Of a stretch of 64,000 bases of DNA, positions 31,691-43,852 are shown one piece after another; position 1 is the stretch's first letter; each line of letters begins with the position of its first letter. The notes below the pieces were generated by a model. The model saw only the letters and a list, made by a program, of their open reading frames with translations, was not told the origin of the DNA and made no database searches. The position numbers and the translations under genes are program-made. The DNA lies in contig CM030366.1 of the NCBI GenBank assembly GCA_017893485.1, positions 104,195,796 to 104,259,795 on the forward strand, given 5' to 3'. This stretch comes from Hemerocallis citrina (Eukaryota; Streptophyta; Magnoliopsida; Asparagales; Asphodelaceae).

Positions 31691-33147
31691 ATTTTTTACC
31701 AAAATAACCCACTGACCCACTTTTGAAAGTATTTACCAAAAAGACCCACTCTCTATCTATAGCGAGTTTTGTTTTTTGTTTTTTTGATTTTTTTTTTGTT
31801 TTTTTTAAAAATTAAATAAAAAGAAAATCTATAGCGAGTTTGGTTTGGTTAAAACCTTATTGCTATTTGAGATAGAGATAGCGAGTGTATGATTATCTTT
31901 TTCTCCGCACTTTGGAGAAAAATTGAAAAAAATATCAAGTTCAGTCTCGCTATCTCATATAGCGAGTGTGTTTGTATTACACTCGCTAACTGAGATAGCG
32001 AGTGTATGACCTTAGGGAAAAATATCAAGTTTATACTCGCTATCTTAGATAGCGTGTACTTTTGTATCACACTCGCTAACTGAGATAGCGAGTGTAGATT
32101 GGAGACGAAGTTTAAAATCTTTGGGTTTAGACTCGCTGTCTCAGTTAGCGAGTGTGTTTATACCACACTCGTTAACTGAGATAGAGTGTCGATTGGGGAA
32201 GTTTTTAATGACTCGCTATCTCAGATCTTTCTCACTTCATTGACACACTCTCTCTTCAAATTTGAGAGGCTAGGGTTTGTTCGTTTTGAGTTTCTTTCGG
32301 AGTTAGAGAGAGAATGGAAAGAGAGAAGTGAGGAAGAGCGAAACAGCAAGTCTTTAAGAATTCCCCAATCGACACTCGCTATCTTAGTTAGCGAGTTTAG
32401 TACAAAAGCACTCGCTGATTGTGATTTTTTTTTTCAAGACCTTACACTCGCTATCCCAGTTAGCGAGTGTGGTACAAAAACATTCGCTATCTGAGAATTT
32501 TTTTGCCATACTAGGCTACTTTTTGATACAATTTGCGATTTTAGGCTAGTTCCCAAACTATTAGCGTTCGTGGGCTAGCCACTGCCACGTCAGCAGCGGC
32601 CGCTATTGGGAATAGCGGCCTATTCATAGCCACCGATTTTGTACTCCCACCCTTGGTAGAGTACGGAGGGGCATTGGATTGAAGTGGTCGCTAATCCCAC
32701 TAGCGGCCGTCGCTAACTGAGGTCGCTATTCCCAATCGCGACCTCAGATGGGCCCCCTAATTGCTTATAACATACGACCAACCCTACTATCCCTCTATCT
32801 CTTATTTCGTTATCTTGTTCTTCTTCTACCCTTCTTCCCCAACTAGCGGCCTCTCCACTCTCCCAAAAACCCAAAACCCTAACCCCTAATTTCTCCCCCA
32901 AAAATCAATTAATCCAAGTTTCCTTCTTCTCCACCCGATCTCTCTCTTCACACTTCGTGTAATAGCCAAATCACTCTCCTCACTACGAATTTTGGAAATC
33001 CCTAAATCATATCCAATCTCCAAACCCTAAAGAGATATGCCTAGTATAGTATTGTGATGGTTGATTGCCGGTGTTGGTTACAATTTTTTTCCACTTATTG
33101 TTAATAATGTGACCCAAATTGGTTGTTTGTTTATTGAGAATTTTTTG
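31691..33147 (+). repeat. MULE left terminal inverted repeat (about 1457 bp)
   Basis: Three zones: an array of AGCGAGT/ACTCGCT hairpins (31757-32510); a GCGGCC-rich zone (32570-32760) with GCGGCCGCTATTGGGAATAG; and a pyrimidine-rich zone (32760-33045). The inverse of all three is found on the right side in the same order. Homology ends near TTGTTTATT (33147 and 41305). Confidence 0.85.
31757..32510. repeat. Array of short palindromes in the left TIR
   Basis: About 12-14 copies of CTCGCTATCT followed after one base by its inverse AGATAGCGAG, spaced irregularly about 35-70 nt apart. Each can form a hairpin of about 11 bp. Variants include CTCGCTAACT and CTCGCTGTCT, often with the matching change in the other half. 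Confidence 0.88.
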
Positions 33148-33883
33148 AGGAATTGGATACTTATTGAGGAATACTTAGTGTTGGATACTAAGTTAGGAAA
33201 ATTTGTGATGTAGACAACATACACATTACATGGATTTATTTTTTGCTAAAAAACATTACATGCGTTATATACACGAAATCAACCATAGACAAACTTTTTT
33301 CTTTTCCCAATTTACATAACATGAAATATATAGAAAAGCTTCACCAATTCTTATAATTGACATCAGCACAATCGCTCTTGACCAGTCGACTGATACATAA
33401 TCAGAGATCATGAAAGAGACATAGTTAAAATTGGTTTAGAGTTTAGTGCAAATGAGAATATGAAAGAAATTAACTTTCTATCAAGAGTAGAATTTACATT
33501 AATAACTATGCAGAGGCTCATTCTAATTTATACACAAACTTCATAAACAAGGGAAACAATTAATATATGGAATACTGGTAGATTGTAAGAACTTAATTTG
33601 CATGTCCACTTTGACAAGATACCCTATCAACTTGTACTAATTTGTTTAAGAGTGAGTGTTTACTTTCAAATGTGGTCACATTATCTACATCCAGATTCAA
33701 TTTTTGCGTTATGTTTCATCTCAGAATAACATCCATGATCGATCACTCCTTGTTTGAGTATCTTGTTTTTAGTTATTTGTGTTGGTTGAATGAGTAATTC
33801 TTTGATGACATATGAACACTCTCAACATCGATCTTATCAGACTTACTTGTTTGCTTATACTTTGATAGGTAATCTACTCAAAT
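33148..33883 (+). other. MULE interior upstream of the mobile-domain gene
   Basis: AT-rich, no ORF. Presumably the leader region of the + gene. No TATA box is clear enough to call. Confidence 0.5.
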
Positions 33884-36073
33884 ATGGTAAGAACGATGGG
33901 AGCAGGATCAAGGAGTGCTAGGCCCGGGGTATGAACTATTAATTTGTAATGTTTAAATAGTATATGTCAACCTATGGAGTATTCACTAAACATAGTATAT
34001 TTTATCCTCAGGGTGGCCAAGGCGATGTCCCGTCTACGTCTTCACCGTCTGGGCAAGCTAGTTCGTCTCATGCTGCACTTGTAGGACCAGGCCCCCATGA
34101 CGCGACAGTATTGACGTTGCAGCGGACACACAGATCCCAACGGGTGTGGGATGGTACATCTCGAGAATATAGTTTCCGCACGCATGAGACCTTGCCTATG
34201 CATCCACTGACTCACCAACTCCTTGTTCAGGCCGGTTTCTATGGTCTAGGTCTGATAGAAAAAATCAAGCTCGACAGACAACTACTAACAGCCTTACTCG
34301 AGCGATGGAGGCCGCAAATACATACGTTTCATCTTAGCGTTGGAGAGATGACCGTTACACTTCAGGATATCGTGGTTATCTCAGGACTACCAGTTGATGG
34401 ATTCGCGGTCACGGGAACAATAGCCTTCAATAAGGAACAACTTGTGGCGGACTTTCTAGGTCGGGTGTCGGATGATAGTACATTTGATGGAGTTTCAATT
34501 CGATTAAGTTGGTTGAAGAAAACATTTAAAAATTTCCTAACCAACAATTCCAACGAATATGACATTGAATGCTACACTAGGGCTTATCTGATGACAGCCT
34601 TCGGAGGTGTTCTCTTTCCCAACTCCACTGGAGACGTTGTGCCTATAATGTATTAGCCACTTATCGGTGATTTGACAAGAGTTCGGCAATACAGTTGGGG
34701 TAGTGCAGCGCTAGCCTCCTTATACAGGAGTCTTTGTAATGGAGCATTGATGGCGAAAGAGATGACTGGTCCGATGTTGCTACTCCAGATCTGGTGTTGG
34801 GAACACTTGCACTTAGGAAGACCTCGCATCACCCGGCAATCAGAGGGGTGGATGAGGGACGCAGCGAATGCCAGCATGTTGGCTCCCATCGCAGTTTATT
34901 GGTCCGGGGGGCATACGTGGAGAGATAACCCATGTGGGGTGGTAACCTACTATAGATATGAGCTAGATATGTTGAGAGAGGAGTTTGTTGTTTGGAAACC
35001 GTACACCAACAACCGATTGCAAAGGTTACCTCCCATCTGCACCGAACGTAGCAATCTTTGGTTGACCAGATCACCACTTGTCAATTTCAGTATCGTCGAG
35101 ATGTACTTTCCTGACCGTGTGCTTCGTTAATTTGGACTTCAACAAGAGATCCCAGCACCACGATCATATGACACTCTCCTGCACAAGGTGAAAGGGGTCG
35201 GTCGTGTCCCCGACCATGACTGGGCTTCCCACCATCAAGTTCATGTGAATGCTTGGAATGAGCAGAGGAATGCTACCGTTATAACAGGCATTCCTCCATA
35301 TGACGGATCACTCCAAACTGCGTACCTATCTTGGTATCAACAAATCGCCCGTCTGTATGTCGCGCCCCGTACATCAGTGCCTACCGGTGTCCTTCCTATA
35401 CCCAGTGCCGAGGTCGAACCCGCACCCGCCCATTCCTCTTTGCAAGCCATGTACCAACCGAAGACATCTTCAAGTTGAAAAATCGTATGATAAATCGTTT
35501 GTCTGTTTTTTGATTCTCATAATATTTTTGTTGTTAATTTTGTATATTTGTTACTTGCTTAATTTATTAGTGCATATTAGATTCTCATTCATTTTTGTAT
35601 TTGTTTTGCAGATTGACCAAGTGTGGGTTGTAGCACAGAAATGCACACAAGTGCTTGGCAGTAATGTCGCTCAAGCCGCAAAGGATCTTGCACGCGAGAT
35701 TCTCGTACCGTATCGTTCGGCTATCGAAAAGGTTGGTGAGGTGGCCCGATTTGATGCAATGCTGTCATCACCCATTCCCAAGACATTATCCCGTCAGCAA
35801 AGGAAGAAGAAGAAGTCAACACGAGCAAGGAAACGTTCCGAAGAACATGTCGAAGAGCAAATGGATGAACCGCAACGAACGGTACAACAGGAGCAAGTTA
35901 TTCAAGAGCAAGAAGCAGAACCTGTGCAACAACCTATTGAGCAAGCACAACCTTCACATGAAATTGAGGAAGAAATTCCAGACGAGATGCTAATTTCCCA
36001 AATTACACAAGTGAGTAGTCCAAAAAGGTCCGTGCGTAAAAGAAAGAAGCCCAATTTGTATACCCTGTCGTAG
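33884..36073 (+). pseudogene. Plant mobile domain (PMD) protein gene inside the MULE, two nonsense codons
   Basis: Exon 1 33884-33928 (MVRTMGAGSRSARPG) is joined at a consensus donor gtatga to 34012 (GGQGDVPSTS). The PMD (aminotransferase-like plant mobile domain, MAIN/MAIL1 family) begins near codon 79: LVQAGFYGLGLIEKIKLDR, ALLERWRPQIHTFHLSVGEM, TLQDIVVISGLPVDGFAVTG, YSWGSAALASLYRSLC. Stops TAG (34654-34656) and TAA (35128-35130) lie in the same frame, with homology continuing straight through both. After 35478 an intron leads to a last exon from 35612 (IDQVWVVAQ) with a lysine/arginine block (KKKKSTRARKR) and a Gln/Glu-rich tail ending at 36073; the donor of that intron is uncertain. PMD proteins act in the nucleus in gene silencing and genome stability, and relatives are carried by transposons. 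Confidence 0.82.
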
Positions 36074-37853
36074 CCTTCTAGCCGTATTGGAGATTCCAAT
36101 CTAATATTAACGTATTTTGTTGTTTCAAGTTTTCAACCACATTTATGCTACCTTCCGTAATGTTGTTATCATCACTTGTTATATTGTTAATGTGTAAGTG
36201 GTGGACGACTTTTATGCTAATTTTGGTTGTTTGATTGCCTAAGCTTTATATTTGGTTGTTTAATGTTGACATTTTTGAAGTAAATATTTATGTTGTATTT
36301 CGACTTGGTTAGAATCCTAAAGTTAAATTTTATGCGGATTTGAAGTGTACAAAATTTGTTTCAGTTGGAATGTACCAGTGAATGGCCTGTGAGTGTAATC
36401 TTGGGTACAACACCATTGCATAGAGGGAAGTGAACATTTAAAAATTTGTACAATTGGATGTTTATGATAAGGCCGCGATTACCATTCACGACCACAGCTA
36501 TCATAGGTCGCGATTGGCACTAGCGATTGTGCTGATTCCCAAATCTGCTTCTACTCTGTGAATCTGACTCAAAATAGCTTAGTACTGTGGCCGCGATTGG
36601 CATTAGCGACCACAACTATCCTAGGTCGCGATTGGCATCAGCGACCACAGTAGTAAGTCATTTTGAGTTAAATTCACAGAGAAGAATTTCTTCTCGACTT
36701 CTCCTCTGTGAATTCTACCCAAAATAGCTTAGTACTGTGGCCGCGAATGGCATTAGCGACCACATCTATCATAGGTCGCGATTGGCATTAGCGACCACGG
36801 TAGTAAGTCATTTTGAGTTAAATTCACAGAGAAGAAGTTCTTCTCGACTTCTCCTCTGTGAATTCTACCCAAAATAGTTTAGTACTGTGGCTGCGAATGG
36901 CATTAGCGACCACAGCTATCATAGGTCGCGATTGGCATTAGCGACCACAGTAGTAAGTCATTTTGAGTTAAATTCACAGAGAAGAAGTTCTTCTCGACAT
37001 CTCCTCTGTGAATTCTACCCAAAATAGCTTAGTACTATGGTCGCGAATGGCATTAGCGACCACAGTTATCATAGGTCGCGATTGGCATTAGCGACCACAG
37101 TAGTAAGTCATTTTGAGTAAGATTCACAGAGAAGAAGTCCAAAAAAACTTCTTCTGTGTGAATCTCACCCAAAATGGGCTATAGCTGTGGCCGCTAATGC
37201 CAATCGCGGCCACAGTACTAAGCTATTTTGAGTCAGATTCATAGAGTAGAAGCAGATTTGGGAAGCAGCACAATCGCTAGTGCCAATCGCGACCTATGAT
37301 AGCTGTGGTCGCGATTGGCAATCGCGGCCTTACCATAAACATCCAATTGTACAAATTATAAATTAATCACTTCCCTCTATACAATTTTTGAATCCCAAAA
37401 TTACAGTCACACACATTCGGTTGTACATTTCAGTTGAAAGTAGCGATAAATTTCTTCTCCATATTTATATTCCACTGCTTAATTCTAGAAAGCCCAAAAA
37501 ATAACACATATCCATTTCGCAACTGCAATTGGATTGATCCAAATCTGAAACCTGCGATAATCTTCAGCTCCAAATAAATTTCTACTTCTTCATCATAACA
37601 ACATCGAAAAGCAACAAGTCTTCTATAAAATATTTCGAAATGCAACATCGACATGATATACTTCATCAAATATTCCCACATTCTATTAATAACAAGACTT
37701 CTATACAACACGATTCCCTATTAATTTAGCTTCCAACCTATACATCCAACAAAAACATCAAAATCTATACAAAATGAGGAAATCTTGAATTGTACTACCA
37801 AAATTCTACTACTTCCAAAATAACCTCCAAAATATTGTCCATATTTACGGTCA
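36074..37853. other. Convergent intergenic region of the MULE
   Basis: Between the stop codons of the two convergent genes. It contains the repeat array described next; outside it (36074-36340, 37441-37853) nothing is recognised. An open frame at 37430-37711 (-) is not convincing. Confidence 0.7.
36350..37440. repeat. Palindrome with a central 150-bp tandem array
   Basis: Outer arms are inverted copies: 36350-36600 (GAGGGAAGTGAAC, ACAATTGGATGTTTATG, AAGGCCGCGATT) against 37200-37440 in reverse (AATCGCGGCCTTACCATAAA, CATCCAATTGTACAAATT). Between them, units of about 150 bp repeat at 36593, 36735, 36885 and 37035, each with GGCATTAGCGACCACAG and TCGCGATTGGCAT and a hairpin TTCACAGAGAAGAAG/CTTCTCCTCTGTGAA. 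The 3' ends of both genes thus share sequence in opposite orientation. Confidence 0.85.
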
Positions 37854-40770
37854 TCAGTCGACGGATGACATATCTGCAGTGCTCCTCGGAGTGTGCGCAC
37901 CACGACCCCGTGTAGCCCTTCCTCTTCCACGTCTACTCGCATTCAACCTCTCGTCCTGTAATGTAACACACTTGATTCATTTAAATGTACAATTAATTAA
38001 CAATTCAAAACCACTGCATGGTGTTTAATGTGAAAAAAGTAAGCTCAAATATTCGATACTACCTGCGACGCACTAGTGCTACCGGATGTTTGCCTTTTCG
38101 TATATCGTCGTTTATTATGTTCTACTTCATTGCATTCGAAACAAGTTGTCCTCGTGGCTGCTCCGTCTGTCACATCCATGTCATTACGAATCCACGTAGA
38201 TCTAGGTCTTCCCTTCCGACATCTTCTAAGTGTGTCATCAGCTTTCAGCGTTGGTCCCCATTGAGCAGGCCAGTATGTTTCATCTTGAATTGGATTGAAA
38301 GTTGGTAGCTATGTGCGTAACAAGCAATCAGTAGAATAGAAAGGGTCAACATAAGGACGGTAATCCAAAGCCCTGGATGCACAAGCAGCCAAAGCATGAG
38401 AACATGGTAGATGGTAAAGCTGGAATTGATTGCAGGTACAAGTACGGGCTCCTAAGTCGACAGTATGCAGGTTCCCACCCCTTTGCCGGTTTCTTTCAAA
38501 CCTAATACCGGTTTTCACTTGAAATACACCGGGGCTATGGTGAAACATTATAGCCTCGTGTAAGTTAGCTCTCTCTCGTCGTTTATCAAGAAGAGCTTCA
38601 ACACGCGGAGCCCAAATGTTCCCATCATTTATCATTTTTTGTGCCACTTGACGACGTTTAGTGAAGTAACTATTAAGACGGTAGTATATCATCTCTACAA
38701 TAGCGGTAACGGGCAAGCTACGTACCCCCTTCAACACAAAATTAAATACTTCACTACTATTCGTAGTCATGATGCCATACCGACGACCTCCATCTGCCGC
38801 TAGTGCCCATTTCTCTATTGGTTTCTCCTTGAGCCAATTAGTCGCCTCGACTTTGACCGACTCAATCTGTGTCATTCCTTTTTCTAGCTTTTTTGGCTGA
38901 TTTTGACATGACACTACTTTAATCTTGTTCCTCAACTCCTTGTTACCAAATTTTGAAAAAAATTGGTAGCAAAATGCCGCATACAATAACGGTGATAGGC
39001 ATGTGGCTCATTCCAAGATCCATTTTGCAACTCCATGCAAGAGAGAATACCGGCGTGACGATCAGAGATTACGCATAGCCCTTGACGGTCCGTTACATAG
39101 TATCGAATACAACTCATGAACCAAGTCCAACTTTCTATACTTTCTGCATCGACTATGGCAAAGGCAAATGGAAATAGTCGATCACTGGCATCAGGGGCAA
39201 CTGCTATCAGTAAGCATCCCATATATTTACCATACAAATGTGTTCCATCAATAGTTATTACCGGTCTGCAAGACTTAAATCCTTCGATCGAAGCTGCAAA
39301 ACTCCAGAATACTCTCTTGAATGTCTCCTCACCTGGGCTGGCCGGAAGTCTATCCCATTTAACATATGTACCGAGATTTGAAGCTTGCAGTGCTGATAAT
39401 AGAAGCGGCAACTTCGTATATGCTTCCGCATACCCACTGTATAGCCTCTCAATAGCTCTTTGTTTTCCTCGCCATGCCTTGTTGTAAGAAATCTTATAAT
39501 TAACGTCTTTCAACACTATCTCAATGATCGACTTTGGCGTTATCCCTATTTGTGTCCTCACAACATTCAAAATTATATTTGAAACTAATTTGGAGTCAAC
39601 TTTCCTGTGATCCTGTGTCAATGTTGGATTGATGCAAGTATGAGAACCTCCCAACTTCGTCACAACAAAGTGAGTCTGTCCAGTTGGAATTATTGCACGA
39701 AATCTCCACGTACAACCAGGCTGTACTACATTGGGATTTGCTAATTGATCTGATATTGTTCTAACCCTTGATGCCATTTTACATTTAACGTCAAATATGG
39801 TTTTGTTTGACCTGACCGTGACATACTCTCGATGTTCCTTGATGGAGAACATTTTCACGGCATGTATCACGACATCTTTGCTTGTGAACTTCTGGCCAAT
39901 GTACATGTCATGTGGGTCAGATAATCTAGAAGACTCTTCACCAAAGTGGTACACTCTAGCAATGTTACCCAAGTCCACCGGTCTAATATCATGAACGGTT
40001 GATGAAACCAATTGGATCGTTGGGTTAGCCCGTTCCACATTTTGTTGCAAATCATGAATGACGTTAGTGACATTAACGTATGCATTCGCATCATTGACGT
40101 GCACATTTTCTTCATCCTCATTTTCACCGTCCACTACATCTTCCACCTCTTCTTCATGTTCTTCATCTTCTATTTGGTCATTGTTAACCAAAGCATGCTC
40201 GAAGATTTCAATAATATTTTCATTTTCGACAATATTGTGTATGAAAATGGAAGGAATTGGGATTTCATCTTCTATAGGACTAAGTGTACTTTGAGTTGTC
40301 AATATGTCACCATGTGGAGGAGACATCCTGACACTTAACTGTATCGGATCATTGGGAATCATCTGAGAGGTTTGAACTTCGGGTATTGGAGTTGACACAC
40401 GACCAACTTGTGGACTACGTATGTGAATCTTCGTTTGCTCTATATATAATTCCATTGCAGACCAACTACTGTACAGATCAAGCGACCTTGCTATCATAGC
40501 AACAAGTGAGTCATCATCAACTATAGGTACTGACATAACAAAAGGGCCTCCTTTGCCTTTTCCAGCTGCATACCTAGCTTTAATTTGAACACTCCATTCA
40601 CCTTTATCCCATTTAGTTACTTCGTATACCTTTTCTACCAATTCTTCCATTTTTATATTCCGATTGGCCCAAACTATCTTCGGTTGTACACCTTTATAGC
40701 AAAATCCTACTTTTTGGTCTTCAACTATTTTCCCCCCATAATACAATCAAATTGGAATTTTATAGTCCAT
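37854..40770 (-). pseudogene. MURA (mudrA-like) transposase gene, frameshift and nonsense codons
   Basis: Start ATG at 40768-40770 (MDYKIPI), followed by TGA at 40747-40749, then LYYGGKIVED, the usual N-terminal MURA start. Catalytic DDE-region motifs: VITIDGTHLYGKY (aspartate near 39252), CVISDRHAGI (aspartate near 39063), and the CMRHFATNF helix. A T7 run on the coding strand (38956-38962) carries a frame shift; the next frame resumes FSKFGNKELRNK. A SWIM zinc finger CTCNQFQLYHLPCSHALAAC lies about 38390-38450. TAG at 38309-38311 is followed in frame by LPTFNPIQDETYWP and CxxC...H. A last intron (37956-38062) leads to an RGRGRATRGRG tail ending at 37854. The enzyme cuts and joins the MULE ends. 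Confidence 0.88.
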
Positions 40771-40875
40771 ACCTATACATTAGTACACAAATTTGCATTC
40801 AATATACAATCGTGAACAAAAAAATTAAATAGATATTAACAAAGATTAACCATGACATTTAACCATTTCATATAA

Positions 40876-40920
<45 letters not shown>

Positions 40921-41304
40921 ATCCATAATAGCCTAGTCAAAGTGAACACACTTGTTATGCTCATCACCCTTACATAGTCACATGCACAAGCTATCTTCAT
41001 ACTAAGAGACATAAAGAACCAAGATATCTCCTAACACTTCATCTCCTCACACAATTGTGAAGTGTCTTTCACAAAACCAGTAGAAGCCATCTCCAACCAA
41101 TTCATCTTTATTTCAATTGTGCATGTTACTATATAAATATCAAAATTCATCTTTATTTCAATCTCCACACAATTCATCTTTATTTCAATTGTGAAGTGTC
41201 ACATCATAGATTGGGTCATAACTGTAACCAACACCAACAATCAACCCTTCAACAATCAATTTGGGTCATATTTTTGGGTCTAGTTGTAACTCTAATACAT
41301 TCAA
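40771..41304 (-). other. MULE interior upstream of MURA
   Basis: AT-rich with a (TG)n tract at 40883-40917. 41080-41200 has short repeats of AATTCATCTTTATTTCAAT. No gene. Confidence 0.55.
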
Positions 41305-41406
41305 CAATGAATAAACAAACAACCAATTTGGGTCACATTATTAACAATAAGTGGAAAAAAATTTGTAATCAACACCGACAATCAACCATCACAATACTAT
41401 ACTAGG
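41305..41406 (-). repeat. MULE right TIR, inner part
   Basis: Inverse of 33045-33147: TATAGTATTGTGATGGTTGA, CCACTTATTGTTAATAATG, GACCCAAATTGGTTG. Gypsy B interrupts it at the ctagg target. Confidence 0.88.
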
Positions 41407-42027
41407 TGTTGCCGCTAAATTTGGTGTGGGGGCAAACAGATAGTATTTGTGGATTCTTAGGAAAACTGAATAGTAAATCTGTGTACCTATTCCGTCGGGC
41501 TTCGATCGTCGATCCCGCCGTAGACCTGTAAAAAGTGCAAGACACCGGGATTGTTCCCGGCGACGCACCCTCCGACGCTCAAGTCAGTAATCTGGAAGAT
41601 TATGAAAGAGCGCAAAAACTGGAGAAAGATTGATTACCTCTTAATGGAGATGGATGGGGGGTATTTATAGGCGTCTTAGGGAACGGATTAGGAATGTAAT
41701 CCCCGTGATCTGATAAGGAATATTCTCCTTGTAAACAGATTAGGAATGTAATTCCTAATTCCCAGTGGAGGGATAGGCATGAATCAGGGCCGTTGATTAG
41801 GATCTAATCAGGAGCCCTAATTCTATCCCTCTGATCGGGCTTTGTCGCTGGTTGAAACCCGCGCCCGATTGAAGCGGGTCCGTTTGTGGGTTATTGAATC
41901 TTTATCGGAGAGACCCAGTACCCATCTCAGACCCTATTTGTGGGGGAAATCACCATTTTACCCCTGGGCTTCAAGATTCGTGCCCGATTTGGACGGTTCC
42001 GATTAACCCCCATTTTTAGCCATATCA
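41407..42027 (-). repeat. Gypsy B 3' LTR (621 bp)
   Basis: Direct repeat of 54301-54921. I count 24 differences by eye (22 transitions, 2 transversions), about 3.9%. A TATAAATA-type box on the - strand is at 41662-41669. Confidence 0.95.
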
Positions 42028-42545
42028 CGAGCCCCTCACTCCTAAAGGCTGAGCTTGATCGGCCTTTGAGGAGTAGTTTAACTGTTTAAATGGCTAGCGA
42101 AGTTGTATCGGAGCCCAACTGGAAGGTTTTGAATCTTGAAGTAGGTAGTTTGGTGATTTTTTAAGTGGATTGAACTTTGAGTCGCTCCTGAGCTCTTATG
42201 ATCATGTGGTGTTCTTGCAGAGATATCCTTTTGACTTAAGAAAGTGTCGATTCGTCGTCCTGGGGTTTTGGAAGATTATTTTTGGGCAACAATTGTTTGT
42301 TTGGGGGCGAGAAGGTACTCCCCCACTTTATAATTGCTCCCCAGGAATTCTTCCTTATCTTTTCGAATTTTTTAATGGTTTTTTTTTGGCACAATGGCTT
42401 GGCCGTTATCCTTTGTTGAGGGGTATTTACATTTGTATCACGCTTCCGACTCCCTCTAGGGCTCGCTGGCTAGGGGCCGAGGTCCGTATGCGGTCCGGCG
42501 CGTTTTTCCGAAGAGGAGAGCGAGTTCGGCGTAGCTGCGAGTACT
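42028..42545 (-). other. Gypsy B region between 3' LTR and 58-bp array
   Basis: On the element strand a purine-rich stretch (AGGAGTGAGGGGCT, 42028-42050) next to the LTR could be the polypurine tract. No gene. Confidence 0.5.
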
Positions 42546-43440
42546 AGGAGGGAGTCCGGCATAGCGCGAGGTCCAATTCTTCCCCGTAACGAGGTCGGTG
42601 TCAAGAACGCTCGGTAGTGGGTGCCGAGCTTGATTTTTCCCCCGTAACGAGGTCGGTGTCACGAACGCTCGGCAGTGGGTGCCGAACTGGATTTTTCCCC
42701 GTAACGAGGTCGGTTCCACGAACGCTCGGCAGTGGGTGCTGAACTTGATTTTCCCCTCATAACGAGGTCGGTTCCACGAACGCTCGGCAGTGGGTGCCGA
42801 ACTTGATTTTTCCCCCGTAACGAGGTCGGTGTCACGAACGCTCGGTAGTGGGTGCCGAACATGATTTTTTCCCCGTAACGAGGTCGGTTCCACGAACGCT
42901 CGGCAGTGGGTGCCGAACATGATTTTCCCCCCTTAACGAGGTCGGTTCCATGAACGCTCGGCAGTGGGTGCCGAACTTGATTTTCCCCCCGTAACGAGGT
43001 CGGTTCCACGAACGCTCGGCAGTGGGTGCCGAACTTAATTTTTTTCCCGTAACGAGGTCGGTTCCACGAACGCTCGGCAGTGGGTGCCGAACTTGATTTT
43101 TCCCCGTAACGAGGTCGGTGTCACGAATGCTCAGCAGTGGGTGCCGAACTTGATTTTTCCCCCGTAACGAGGTCGGTGTCACGAACGCTTGGCAGTGGGT
43201 GCAGAACTTGATTTTTCCCCCGTAACGAGGTCGGTTCCACGAATGCTCGGTAGTGGGTGCCGAACATGATTTTTTCCCCGTAACGAGGTCGGTTCCATGA
43301 ACGCTCGGCAGTGGGTGCCGAACTTGATTTTTCCCCCGTAACGAGGTCGGTTCTGCGAACGCTCGGCAGTGGGTGCCGAACTTGATTTTTTTCCTGTAAC
43401 GGGGTCGGTGTCACGAACGCTCGGCAGTGGTGCCGAGCTC
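42546..43440 (-). repeat. Tandem array, unit about 58 bp, about 15 copies
   Basis: GTAACGAGGTCGGT recurs about every 58 nt at 42587, 42644, 42702, 42759, 42817, 42875, 42934, 42992, 43050, 43107, 43164, 43223, 43280, 43338 and 43399, each followed by ACGAACGCTCGG and GTGGGTGCCGAAC. Open frames across it on the - strand are a by-product of the unit and not genes. Confidence 0.93.
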
Positions 43441-43702
43441 CTAAACTTGTCGTTTTTCGTCATAGGAGTTTGTATCTACTGTGCGCCTTCTGAACTTCTG
43501 ACAGCTTCTGACAACTCTGACAACTCTGACAGATGGGACTTTTATTAATTGCGGTGACCTCTGGGCTTCCACCAGATGGGACGCACATTAAATACGACTC
43601 ATGATTTGGCGTGGTTAGCAAGGCGACGATTGGGGTCGCTCCGTCGTTTTGTGTAAATGGGCCGGTCGTACGAGCCCATTAACCTCGTTTGGAGCGCCCC
43701 TC

Positions 43703-43710
43703 TCTATAAA
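43703..43710 (+). promoter_or_regulatory. TATA-like box of the antisense gene in Gypsy B
   Basis: TCTCTATAAATCC lies about 145 nt upstream of the ATG at 43853 and is followed by a pyrimidine-rich leader. It points to a separate promoter directing transcription against the element's own RNA. Position inferred from motif and spacing only. Confidence 0.55.
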
Positions 43711-43852
43711 TCCTCACCCCCCTCTCTCATTTCTCATTTCTCCTCTCTTTTGCTCAGACGGTTTCTTGGGCTCAGGTGAATTCTTCCGGTGGTCGGCGTT
43801 TGATTCAGGCAAAGTTTTCCCGCGCTATATCTCTTAAGGTAATTTATCAATT

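Noticed and set aside
31516..31707. 63-codon frame downstream of the CPSF-A-like gene as a gene
   Set aside because: It runs into the MULE end, has no recognised homolog and no context of a promoter or exon partner.
33964..33964. ATG at 33964 as start of the PMD gene
   Set aside because: A consensus donor at 33929 and acceptor before 34012 give a better start at 33884, and 33964 lies in the resulting intron.
36593..37180. CRISPR-like array
   Set aside because: Units are 150 bp with internal hairpins and no unique spacers, in a plant transposon.
42456..43463. Overlapping open frames on the - strand with repeated peptide units
   Set aside because: They follow the 58-bp tandem array, shift frame from unit to unit and have no start or family; they are by-products of the repeat.
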